Shown here piece by piece: positions 1 to 6,224 of a DNA stretch of 9,641 bases. Each line of letters opens with the position of its first letter. Position 1 is the stretch's first letter. The stretch is from positions 1-9,641 of the forward strand of contig JAEFDA010000011.1 of NCBI GenBank assembly GCA_016126025.1, read 5' to 3'. Source of the stretch: Nitrososphaerota archaeon. GTDB lineage: Archaea; Thermoproteota; Nitrososphaeria; Nitrososphaerales; Nitrosopumilaceae. The notes under the pieces were generated by a model, which ran no database searches, was not told the origin of the DNA, and saw only the letters and a program-made list of their open reading frames with translations. The translations under genes and the position numbers were made by a program.

Positions 1-567
1 ACCGACATGGACTTGATGTTTGAAAGAGCCGCCTCCTTCAACCAGCCCCTCGACAGGTGGGACGTCTCCTCGGTGACCAGCGCAAACAGCATGTTCTATA
101 ACGCCACCTCCTTCAACCAACCCCTTAACTCCTGGGACACCTCCTCGGCGACCAGCATGAGCCACATGTTCTGGAACGCCACCGCCTTCAACCAAGACAT
201 CTCCGCCTGGGACGTCTCCTCGGTGACCAACATGACCAGGATGCTCGACTTTGCCGCCTCCTTCGACCAGAACCTTGGCGGGTGGTACGTCACTATCGAC
301 AGCGCCTCCATCGACAGGGCAGACGTCCCCGGCGCGGTCGGGACCATATCGGCCCAGAACCACTTCCTAGACGGACAGAACCCCACATACCGTATAGAGC
401 ACGGCGGCGACTCGGACCGGTTTGAGATAGCCGACGGCAACATCCTCAGAATGGTCTCGACGGCCGCCGACCGGACGACCTATACGGTCACCATCACAGC
501 TGCCGGCGACGTGGTCTTCGAGGACGGCAACAACCGGCGGACCATCCAGGTGACCTTGATGGAGTGA
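1..567 (+). CDS. BspA-type (DUF285) repeat surface protein with cadherin-like C-terminal domain, 5' end missing
   Basis: The reading frame is open from the first base, so the start lies upstream of the window; 188 residues are visible. They open with three full 25-residue repeats and part of a fourth, each with a core like SFNQPLDRWDVSSVTSA. This is the DUF285 (BspA-type leucine-rich-repeat-like) motif found on bacterial and archaeal surface proteins. After the repeats, from about residue 115, comes a domain with the pattern ISAQNHFLDGQNPTYRI, then DSDRFEIADGN, and a final GNN-R-IQVTL strand. I recognise this as the cadherin-like terminal domain seen on thaumarchaeal surface proteins. The likely role is an exported, adhesive or surface-layer-associated protein; that is inferred from the family. 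No membrane anchor follows the last domain, so any anchor or signal peptide must be at the missing N-terminus. Family call is firm, exact role is not. Confidence 0.85.
   Translation, partial: TDMDLMFERAASFNQPLDRWDVSSVTSANSMFYNATSFNQPLNSWDTSSATSMSHMFWNATAFNQDISAWDVSSVTNMTRMLDFAASFDQNLGGWYVTIDSASIDRADVPGAVGTISAQNHFLDGQNPTYRIEHGGDSDRFEIADGNILRMVSTAADRTTYTVTITAAGDVVFEDGNNRRTIQVTLME
16..291 (+). repeat. 75-bp tandem coding repeats (DUF285 units)
   Basis: Units begin at ATG codons at 16, 91, 166 and 241, an exact 75-base (25-residue) period. Each starts MF/ML and contains FNQ or FDQ, a W, and VSSVT or SSAT. The fourth unit degenerates after about 17 residues, where the cadherin-like domain starts. 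More units probably lie upstream of the window. Confidence 0.9.
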
Positions 568-620
568 TCCCCGCATACCCGGAGTGCCGCGGCAGGTAAC
601 ACCGACGTCCCAAGACAAGG

Positions 621-627
621 TAATTAA
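621..627 (+). promoter_or_regulatory. TATA-like box for the lysW-lysX-lysK-dphB operon
   Basis: The heptamer TAATTAA stands out in a GC-rich 82-base gap between the surface-protein stop and lysW. Its centre is 26 bases before the ATG at 650, so transcription would start at or next to the start codon, giving a leaderless mRNA. No Shine-Dalgarno sequence precedes that ATG, which fits. The rest of the gap shows no other feature. Confidence 0.6.
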
Positions 628-649
628 GAGCCCCCGCACATGCCACAAC

Positions 650-817
650 ATGGCAGAATGCAACGAGTGTGACGCCGACATCTCCATACCCGCCGATGCC
701 CTGGCCGGGGAGATTGTCACGTGTGCCGATTGCGGGGCGAGTTTTGAGCTGGACGGCGGTTCGGGCTCGTTCGACCTCAAACCCGCCCAGACGGTTGGCG
801 AGGATTGGGGGCAGTGA
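650..817 (+). CDS. lysW: LysW amino-group carrier protein (lysine/arginine biosynthesis)
   Basis: A 55-residue acidic protein with paired zinc-binding cysteines C4-x2-C7 and C25-x2-C28 and the C-terminal EDWG motif of LysW. In this family the side-chain carboxyl of the terminal glutamate is joined to the amino group of alpha-aminoadipate (or glutamate), protecting and carrying the intermediate through LysX, LysZ, LysY and LysJ until LysK releases the product. The ATG at 650 gives the family's usual length; an in-frame ATG further upstream at 584 would add 22 residues unlike LysW and overlap the TATA-like box. The stop overlaps the GTG start of lysX by four bases. Odd point: the last codon is CAG (Gln), giving EDWGQ instead of the expected EDWGE, so the residue that normally carries the substrate is an amide here unless the base is an error or the residue is deamidated. 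Confidence 0.93.
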   Translation: MAECNECDADISIPADALAGEIVTCADCGASFELDGGSGSFDLKPAQTVGEDWGQ

Positions 818-1662
818 TCCCTGATATAACCATACTTTATGACACCATCCGCTGGGAGGAAAAGTCCCTGCGGGCGGCCGCCCAAAAGCTGTCCATAAAC
901 GTGGCCATGACCGACTGCAAGAAGCTGGCGCTGGACCTGGAGTCCCCCGCAGACGGCTTCGGTACCATCCTGCAGCGGTGCGTCAGCTACTACAGGAACG
1001 TCCACTCCACGGCGGCCCTGGAGGGGGCCGGCGCGCGGGTCATAAACCCCCACCTAACCGGCGTGCTGGCCGGCAACAAGCTGTACTCCCACATGCTGCT
1101 CAAAAAGGCCGGCGTGCCCGTGCCCCGGGCCGCCGTCTCCTTCTCCCAGGAGGCGGCCCTGCGGGCCCTGGATAATCTGGGGTACCCCGCCGTCATCAAG
1201 CCGACTGTGGGCAGCTGGGGCCGGATGATATCCCGGCTGAACGACTCCGAGACGGCCGGCGCCATCCTGGAGAGCCGCGAGCGGATGTACCCCATATACC
1301 ACATCCACTACACCGAGGAGTTCGTGAGGAGGCCACCCCGCGACATCCGGGCCATCATGGTGGGCGGGAGCGTGGTGGCGGCCATATACCGCACCTCCGG
1401 CGACAACATGTGGAAGACCAACACGGCCCTGGGCGGAACCGCCGAGCCCTGTCCCGTATCCCCGGAGATGGAGGACATGTGCGCCCGCGCCTCCGAGGCG
1501 GTGGGCGGCCAGATAGTCGGGGTCGATCTAATGGAGGGTGAGGACGGCCTGGTGGTCCACGAGGTCAACAACACCACCGAGTTCAAGAATACGGTGCGGG
1601 TGACCGGCGTGGACATACCCGGCGCCATGGTGGAATATGCCAAGCAGGTGGGCCGGCGATGA
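814..1662 (+). CDS. lysX: LysX-type ATP-grasp ligase (LysW--alpha-aminoadipate / glutamate ligase)
   Basis: A 282-residue ATP-grasp enzyme of the RimK/LysX/ArgX group. It activates the LysW C-terminus with ATP and attaches alpha-aminoadipate (LysX activity) or glutamate (ArgX activity). Visible signatures: the N-terminal ILYDTIRWEEK strand and helix, K129 in PAVIKP, the GSWGR loop at 133-137 that covers ATP, D238 in GVDL, and E250 and N252 in HEVNNTTEFKN as likely magnesium ligands. I start at GTG 814, which overlaps the lysW stop (GTGA) and matches where homologues begin; TTG at 805 would add three residues. Only one copy is in the window, and I cannot tell from sequence alone whether it serves lysine, arginine or both. 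The stop overlaps the lysK start. Confidence 0.92.
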   Translation: MIPDITILYDTIRWEEKSLRAAAQKLSINVAMTDCKKLALDLESPADGFGTILQRCVSYYRNVHSTAALEGAGARVINPHLTGVLAGNKLYSHMLLKKAGVPVPRAAVSFSQEAALRALDNLGYPAVIKPTVGSWGRMISRLNDSETAGAILESRERMYPIYHIHYTEEFVRRPPRDIRAIMVGGSVVAAIYRTSGDNMWKTNTALGGTAEPCPVSPEMEDMCARASEAVGGQIVGVDLMEGEDGLVVHEVNNTTEFKNTVRVTGVDIPGAMVEYAKQVGRR

Positions 1663-2786
1663 GGGAGGGGTTCAGCGTCACTCCAAAGTACGCCGTCAAG
1701 ATGCTGGAGAAGGCGCTCCGCCTGTACACGCCGTCCCTGGAGGAGCGCTCCATGACCGAGTTTCTGGCCGAGAAGTGCGATGATTTGGGATTCCACGACA
1801 TCCGCATAGACGGGGTCGGCAACGTGATAGCCAAGAAGGGCTCCGGAACCCCCATCGTGATGCTGTGCGGCCACATGGACACGGTCCCCGGCAAAATACG
1901 AGTCCGGCGCGACGGCGACCTGCTGTACGGCCGGGGGGCGTCCGACGCCAAGGCCCCCCTCATGGCGATGCTCTTTGCGTCCGCCTCCGTCCGGGACGGC
2001 AACGGCACCATAATATTCGTGGGGGTGGTGGACGAGGAGGGCAACGCCACCGGCATCAAGAATCTGGTCAAGAAGAGGATGGACGTGGACTATGCCGTAT
2101 TTGGCGAGCCCAGCAAGCTGGACCACATAACCATAGGGTACAAGGGCAGGCTGGCCATCAGCCTGCGCATAGACGTGAAGAGCAGCGCCCACGCCAGCGC
2201 CCCCTGGCTGGCCAAGAACGCCATAGAGGAGACGGCCCTCTTTACGGGGCGCCTCAAGGAGTCCCTGGAGGCACGCGGCGGCGACAACCGCACCAGGCAG
2301 ATAACGGCCGCCCTCACCGAGATCCGGGGCGGCTCCAGCCACAACGTGACCCCCCAGGAGTGCACCGCCACCATGGACATCCGCATACCCACCACCACCA
2401 GCTGCAAGATGATAGAGGAGAAGATATCAGATTTGGTGCGGGAGATCAGCGAGGAGCGGGACGTGGAGGCGTTCTATTCTATACTGGACGAGACCGAGCC
2501 GTTCGAGGCGTCGGCCCGCTCCGCCCTGGTCCGGGCATTCAACCTGGGAATACTGGAGGTGGAGAAGACGCACGCCATCCCCATACGGAAGACGGGGACC
2601 GGCGACATGAACGTCATGGGATCCCGGTGGAACATACCGGTGGTGACGTATGGGCCCGGCGACCCGCACGCCTCCCACACCGTAAACGAGTGCGTCTCCG
2701 TGTCAGAGTACCTCAGGGGGATAGAGGTGCTCAAGAGGACCCTGGGCCACCTAAAGCGCCTCCACGACAAGAGGACCAAGGCATAA
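1659..2786 (+). CDS. lysK: LysK, LysW-gamma-lysine/ornithine hydrolase (M20 metallopeptidase)
   Basis: A 375-residue M20-family zinc carboxypeptidase that performs the last step of the pathway, cutting lysine (and probably ornithine) off LysW. The metal and catalytic set is complete: H72 and D74 in GHMDTV, D96 in GRGASDAK, E126-E127 in VDEEGN, E150 in FGEPS, and H340 in SHTVNE. The lid (dimerisation) domain runs roughly from 165 to 280, including SSAHASAPW and SSHNVTP. The ATG at 1659 overlaps the lysX stop as ATGA, which favours this start; the first few residues (MREGFSV) are not conserved enough to prove it. The stop overlaps the next start by one base (TAATG). Placement directly behind lysX and lysW separates it from general M20 peptidases such as ArgE or DapE. 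Confidence 0.92.
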   Translation: MREGFSVTPKYAVKMLEKALRLYTPSLEERSMTEFLAEKCDDLGFHDIRIDGVGNVIAKKGSGTPIVMLCGHMDTVPGKIRVRRDGDLLYGRGASDAKAPLMAMLFASASVRDGNGTIIFVGVVDEEGNATGIKNLVKKRMDVDYAVFGEPSKLDHITIGYKGRLAISLRIDVKSSAHASAPWLAKNAIEETALFTGRLKESLEARGGDNRTRQITAALTEIRGGSSHNVTPQECTATMDIRIPTTTSCKMIEEKISDLVREISEERDVEAFYSILDETEPFEASARSALVRAFNLGILEVEKTHAIPIRKTGTGDMNVMGSRWNIPVVTYGPGDPHASHTVNECVSVSEYLRGIEVLKRTLGHLKRLHDKRTKA

Positions 2787-3805
2787 TGCTGTGGTTCGTG
2801 GGGCTGGGGGTGTGCCCCCCCGGATCCATACCGGCTGATGCGGCCCGCATACTGGAGTCGGCCGATATCATATACCTGGAGACGTTCACCAGCCCGGTGG
2901 AGCCGTCCGCATGCGTGGCCGGCGCGCGCCCCGCCCCCCGGTGGATGGTCGAGGACGGCCGGGAGATCCTGGACAACGCGGAACGCTCAACGGTGGCGCT
3001 GGCATCGTATGGCGACCCCATGGTGGCCACCACCCACGCCGAGCTGCGGGCGCGCGCCGTATCCCGGGGCATACGCACCGGCGTGGTGCACGCCGCATCG
3101 GTCGCATCCGCTGTATTCGGCGAGTGCGGGCTGCACCACTACAAGGCCGGGCGCACGGCCACCATAATGGACGATGCCAAGGCCACCCTGACCCCCTACC
3201 AGACCACATACAGGAACGCCGTCTCCGGGAACCACACCCTGCTGCTCCTGGAGTACGATGTCGGGCGCGGGTTCTTCCTGGACCCCGGCGCCGCCCTGCG
3301 GATGATGAGGGGTGCGGAGGCGGGGCAGAAGCGGGGCGTCTTCGCCGGGGACACATATGTGGTGGTGGCGTCCCGCGTGGGCATGCCGGACCAGGCCATA
3401 CGGGCGGGCCGGCTGGACACCATGGAGGGGCGCGACTACGGCGGGCCGCCCCACTCCATAGTGGTGCCCGGACCCCTCCACTTTACGGAGCGCGACGCAC
3501 TTCTGGCTCTGGCCGAGTGTAGTGATGAGCCCCCGCCCGAGGGCCACGCCATACAGAGCATACCGCACCAGATGATGCAGAGGTATGCCCCCGCCGTGCG
3601 CCGGGCCGCCGACAGCATACCCGACCCGGACAGGTACCGCACCATACTGGAGAACGCGCTGCTGTACGTGCGGGACGCCGAGAGGGCCCTGGAGGAGGGC
3701 CACGACGAGGTGGCTGTGCTGTCCATCGGGTATGCCGACGGGCTGGTGGACGCCCTCCGCATGCAGCTGAATCTGGGGGAGTGGTCCCCGGATACCAAAA
3801 TGTAA
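2786..3805 (+). CDS. dphB: Diphthine synthase DphB fused to a C-terminal DUF357 domain
   Basis: A 339-residue protein in two parts. Residues 1-245 are a tetrapyrrole-methylase-fold SAM methyltransferase: FVGLGV at the N-terminus, YGDPMVATTH at 75-84, LHHYKAG at 116-122, TPYQTTYRN at 136-144, then TLLLLEYD. In archaea this enzyme methylates the modified histidine of elongation factor 2 to diphthine, the second stage of diphthamide synthesis, in the cytoplasm. Residues 255-335 match DUF357, a small helical archaeal domain of unknown function (core YVRDAERALEEGHDEVAVLSI then YADGLVDALRMQL). A free-standing archaeal DphB is about 250-270 residues, so the tail is extra. I start at ATG 2786, which overlaps the lysK stop by one base; the open frame reaches further upstream only as a shadow of lysK. 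Translational coupling to lysK is likely. Confidence 0.9.
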   Translation: MLWFVGLGVCPPGSIPADAARILESADIIYLETFTSPVEPSACVAGARPAPRWMVEDGREILDNAERSTVALASYGDPMVATTHAELRARAVSRGIRTGVVHAASVASAVFGECGLHHYKAGRTATIMDDAKATLTPYQTTYRNAVSGNHTLLLLEYDVGRGFFLDPGAALRMMRGAEAGQKRGVFAGDTYVVVASRVGMPDQAIRAGRLDTMEGRDYGGPPHSIVVPGPLHFTERDALLALAECSDEPPPEGHAIQSIPHQMMQRYAPAVRRAADSIPDPDRYRTILENALLYVRDAERALEEGHDEVAVLSIGYADGLVDALRMQLNLGEWSPDTKM

Positions 3806-3809
3806 TATT
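3803..3809 (+). promoter_or_regulatory. TATA-like box for ribL
   Basis: TAATATT overlaps the end of dphB (its stop is TAA 3803-3805). Its centre is 27 bases before the ribL ATG, the spacing expected for a leaderless archaeal transcript. This suggests ribL can be transcribed separately from the lys operon. Confidence 0.5.
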
Positions 3810-3832
3810 TCCAAGAGTGGGAGCTACGAGCA

Positions 3833-4444
3833 ATGGATGCCGTCGAGGGAGCCCTGCTTGTGGCCGCGTACGCGTCGTCCGTCTCCGGGGATGCCCTGGA
3901 TGCGGAGTGCGCCCGCCGCGGCTTGGACCCGCGCCGCGCCGCCGAGGCCCGGCGGACGCTGGTATCCAACGGGCTCATGAAGCCCGACTACACCCTCACC
4001 CGCCTGGGCAGGGAGTCGCTGCAGGTGGTGCTGACCGGCGGGGTCTTTGACATCATACACCCCGGCCACATACACACCTTCAACGCCGCCAAGAAGCTGG
4101 GCGACGTGCTGGTGGTGGTGGTGGCCACCGACGAGACCGCGGCCAGGATGAAGCGGCGCCGTCCCCTCCACAACCAGGAGCAGCGCCGGGCGCTGGTGGA
4201 CGCGGTGGGGGTGGTGGACCTCTGTGTGGTCGGGCACCAGGGCGACATGTTCCAGACCGTGAGGGCGGTGATGCCCGACGTCGTAGCCCTGGGATATGAC
4301 CAGGCGCACCAGGAGAAGTTCATATCAGACGGGTGCAGGGCCGTCAGCCCCCGCATCCAGGTGGCGCGGCTCCAGTCCCCCGTGCCGGACATATCCAGCT
4401 CCAACATAGAGGCCGTGTACGGCGACGACCTGTACCGGATATAG
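3833..4444 (+). CDS. ribL: RibL-type FAD synthase (cytidylyltransferase fold) with N-terminal winged-helix-like extension
   Basis: A 203-residue protein. Residues 65-203 form a nucleotidyltransferase domain with VVLTGGVFDIIHPGHIHTF, where HPGH at 76-79 is the catalytic HxGH motif, and ISSSNI at 187-192, matching the second ATP-binding motif (ISTTKI-like). Archaeal RibL adenylylates FMN to FAD; the GVFDIIHPGH signature and size fit it better than glycerol-3-phosphate cytidylyltransferase, although that remains the main alternative. The first 63 residues are not part of the catalytic fold. The stretch RRTLVSNGLMKPDYTLTRLG reads like the recognition helix and wing of a winged helix. The gene lies 27 bases after dphB, with its own TATA-like box. 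The downstream kinase gene ribK lies on the opposite strand about 2.3 kb away. Confidence 0.85.
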   Translation: MDAVEGALLVAAYASSVSGDALDAECARRGLDPRRAAEARRTLVSNGLMKPDYTLTRLGRESLQVVLTGGVFDIIHPGHIHTFNAAKKLGDVLVVVVATDETAARMKRRRPLHNQEQRRALVDAVGVVDLCVVGHQGDMFQTVRAVMPDVVALGYDQAHQEKFISDGCRAVSPRIQVARLQSPVPDISSSNIEAVYGDDLYRI

Positions 4445-4984
4445 AACGAACTGCACTTTGACTGTAACATTCCCGTGACCCGCTGGTCTGCCGGTGTTGG
4501 CAGTCGCCCATGCCCCGCAGCCAACAATAGTCGGACGGCTGCGCCTGCCGGCGCCTGTTTGTGGCGTGCTTGTTGTCAGATCACCTAGATCTCAGTCGAA
4601 TTCTCGATAATGTCGGCACTACCTTCGTCATCATACAGCTTCATCATCTGATGTAGTGTTGTGAGTTCGGCCAAGAGCATGTTGGCGTAGCACACCTCCC
4701 GCAGCCGGTCGCGCGCACGCCAGTTAGATAGGTAAAACGTCAGCCCGTTCACGAGCGCCAAGCCGCTATGACAGTCAGCAGCCAAGTCGGATCGAGATAG
4801 AACGGCAATTCAGGCCGGCCGCCTTCACGCGGTTGCATTGGCCACACAACAACTGTCGGTTGGAGTCGTCGTCAGACCGTTCTTGGATCTAGATATGGCG
4901 TGACTCGCTTCCATGTACTTGGAATCAGCCTTGGTATTTGGTTGTAAAGGTGTAACGATTGAGCGGGCCGCTGCCTCCGCACGT
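4445..4984. other. Gene-poor stretch after ribL, more A+T-rich than the flanks
   Basis: Apart from one weak small ORF on the minus strand (4585-4785) I see no gene, tRNA or repeat array here. Two small hairpins lie at 4488-4503 (5-bp stem, CTGCC/GGCAG) and 4541-4554 (GCGCC/GGCGC, four-base loop) downstream of ribL. The second is followed by CTGTTTG, so it could help transcription end, but neither has a proper T tract. Confidence 0.4.
4585..4785 (-). CDS. Possible small protein or gene remnant, unknown function
   Basis: A 66-residue frame starting at TTG. It has a mixed, protein-like composition (NWRARDRLREV, then LAELTTLHQMMKLYDDEGS) that would fold as helices, but I recognise no family. The frame stays open for nine codons upstream of the TTG without a better start, so it may be the tail of a decayed gene. 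Its codons are not G/C-biased at third positions as in the neighbouring core genes. No TATA-like box or Shine-Dalgarno sequence is evident. It could equally be chance. Confidence 0.22.
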   Translation of the reverse strand: MAADCHSGLALVNGLTFYLSNWRARDRLREVCYANMLLAELTTLHQMMKLYDDEGSADIIENSTEI

Positions 4985-5923
4985 CTATTCCTTGACGATT
5001 ACCACGCCTCGCATCCACGGATGAGTCAAGTCAAAGTAGGGATATTCGCCGGCCGTCTCGAATGTATGTGAGAACTCGGCTCCAAACACGAACGGGCCGC
5101 TGTCGAATACGCCGTCCGGCCCGCCTTCTGCCATCACTCCACTAGTAACTGTATGCGTATTCGGGTCATCATTCGTCCAAACAACCTCACCGCCGACATC
5201 TATGGTGACCGTGTGGGGGACGTAGCACCCGTTTGTCTTCTCGCAACCAGGCACCGAAGATCCTTTGGAGATGGTTACGCGCGCCAGCTTGATGGCAGGG
5301 GCGCTTTTGATCTGGTCGGCCGGAGACCGTTGCGCTCTTGCCTTGGCCGGAGTTCGCGCAGCCTTGGCCGAAGTTCCTTCGTGGTCACCCCCAACGCGCT
5401 CCACTAACATTATGCTGTCGTCGTACATGCCGATTTCGTACATTTCCATAGTGGGATCCTCGTCCGCCCCGATGATCTGGTAGTCGCCGAACTCTGGCGC
5501 CATTATGATCGCGTACATCTTCTTCCAGTTGAACGACTTTTCGTCGCGTGGGCTGCATCCCATATTCTTACTGTGCGACAGTATGAGCTCCGCTTGGTGC
5601 TGTCTCATTAAGTTCAGATACGTCCTAGCCTGATCCACTACCTCTTTGTTTAACCTGTTCTTGTATTCGAGGGCGACGAACGTGTTTCGGGTCGTGTCGA
5701 ACGCAATGGTGTCCGGCCTGAGCGCGCCTCTAGCCATTCCGCGGAATTCCGTCTCCAGCAGCTCCAAGCCGGGAAACATCGTCCCAATGTTGCGCTCTAT
5801 CAGTCCGTGCACTTGGCGCTCGTTGTCGAATCCGCGGTCGCGTAACTCGGTGAGGTCGGATTGGGTAGACATCTTGAACAGCCGGCTTTTCCATGGATCG
5901 CCGGCGCGGCGTTCTTTTGCCAT
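4985..5923 (-). CDS. PD-(D/E)xK nuclease-like domain fused to a cupredoxin-like domain
   Basis: A 312-residue protein of two unrelated parts. Residues 30-176 resemble restriction-type PD-(D/E)xK nucleases of the DUF5655/DUF91-like group: E35 in a first helix, D71 in LRPDTIAFD, E86 and K88 in VALEYKN, QARTYLNLM, then FNWKKMYAIIMAPEFGDYQI. Residues 180-212 are a loose Ala/Lys/Arg-rich linker. Residues 213-312 are a plastocyanin/azurin-type cupredoxin close to thaumarchaeal ones: VPHTVTIDVGGEVVWTNDD, H257 in NTHTVTSG, GVFDSG, then YPYFDLTHPWM at 294-304. The normal copper cysteine is replaced by D298; H301 and M304 remain. There is no signal peptide or membrane segment, so the protein is probably cytoplasmic, unlike most cupredoxins. 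A TATA-like box 28 bases before ATG 5923 supports this start over M18. No partner gene lies beside it. Function unknown; the domain calls are fairly sure, any joint role is not. Confidence 0.8.
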   Translation of the reverse strand: MAKERRAGDPWKSRLFKMSTQSDLTELRDRGFDNERQVHGLIERNIGTMFPGLELLETEFRGMARGALRPDTIAFDTTRNTFVALEYKNRLNKEVVDQARTYLNLMRQHQAELILSHSKNMGCSPRDEKSFNWKKMYAIIMAPEFGDYQIIGADEDPTMEMYEIGMYDDSIMLVERVGGDHEGTSAKAARTPAKARAQRSPADQIKSAPAIKLARVTISKGSSVPGCEKTNGCYVPHTVTIDVGGEVVWTNDDPNTHTVTSGVMAEGGPDGVFDSGPFVFGAEFSHTFETAGEYPYFDLTHPWMRGVVIVKE

Positions 5924-5947
5924 CAGTGTAATCTTGTGGTCACGGGC

Positions 5948-5954
5948 TTTTTAT
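5948..5954 (-). promoter_or_regulatory. TATA-like box for the nuclease-cupredoxin gene
   Basis: On the minus strand this reads ATAAAAA, within CGATAAAAAG. Its centre is about 28 bases upstream of the ATG at 5923, again fitting a leaderless start. There is no Shine-Dalgarno sequence between it and the ATG. Confidence 0.5.
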
Positions 5955-6025
5955 CGATTGTGTGAAATGCGAAGGTCTCTAGCCCGGTAAGTAGTCCACC
6001 CCTGAATACACGGAGAGAAGTAGAA

Positions 6026-6034
6026 GGAGGTGAT
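6026..6034 (+). promoter_or_regulatory. Perfect Shine-Dalgarno sequence before a five-codon ORF
   Basis: GGAGGTGAT is fully complementary to the usual archaeal 16S rRNA 3' end. Seven bases later comes ATG at 6042, which opens only MPARD before TGA at 6057-6059. No TATA-like box is obvious just upstream. It may be the preserved start of a broken gene, a leader peptide, or chance. Confidence 0.35.
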
Positions 6035-6194
6035 GATTGACATGCCAGCCCGTGATTGAGCCTGATCTCTTGGTGTAGTTCATAAAATCGCATGGTATAC
6101 CACTATGACCGGCCACACATGTCACTGGACATGGATAGCGAGGAAATATCCGCAATGGCGTTTGAGCACAAGCGCCTCCTCTAGGATCGGACTT

Positions 6195-6224
6195 AACCGA
6201 CGAATAGGTGTTCGAACCGACGAA
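6195..6224. repeat. 10-bp direct repeat, 20-bp period
   Basis: AACCGACGAA occurs at 6195-6204 and again at 6215-6224, exactly 20 bases apart, which puts both copies nearly on the same face of the helix. It could be a regulator site, but no gene start lies close by. Confidence 0.35.

Noticed and set aside
1308..2342. 344-codon minus-strand ORF opposite lysX and lysK
   Set aside because: It is the antisense shadow of GC-rich coding sequence, with no recognisable domain, while the plus-strand genes carry complete active sites.
1865..2785. Long upstream extension of the dphB frame (about 307 extra codons)
   Set aside because: It lies on top of lysK in another frame, and its translation is Arg/Gly/His/Pro-rich shadow sequence. 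DphB homologues begin at the MLWFVGLG start at 2786.
6210..6217. GTTCGAAC, resembling a tRNA T-loop
   Set aside because: The flanking bases do not form a T-stem, and no acceptor or anticodon stem can be drawn around it.
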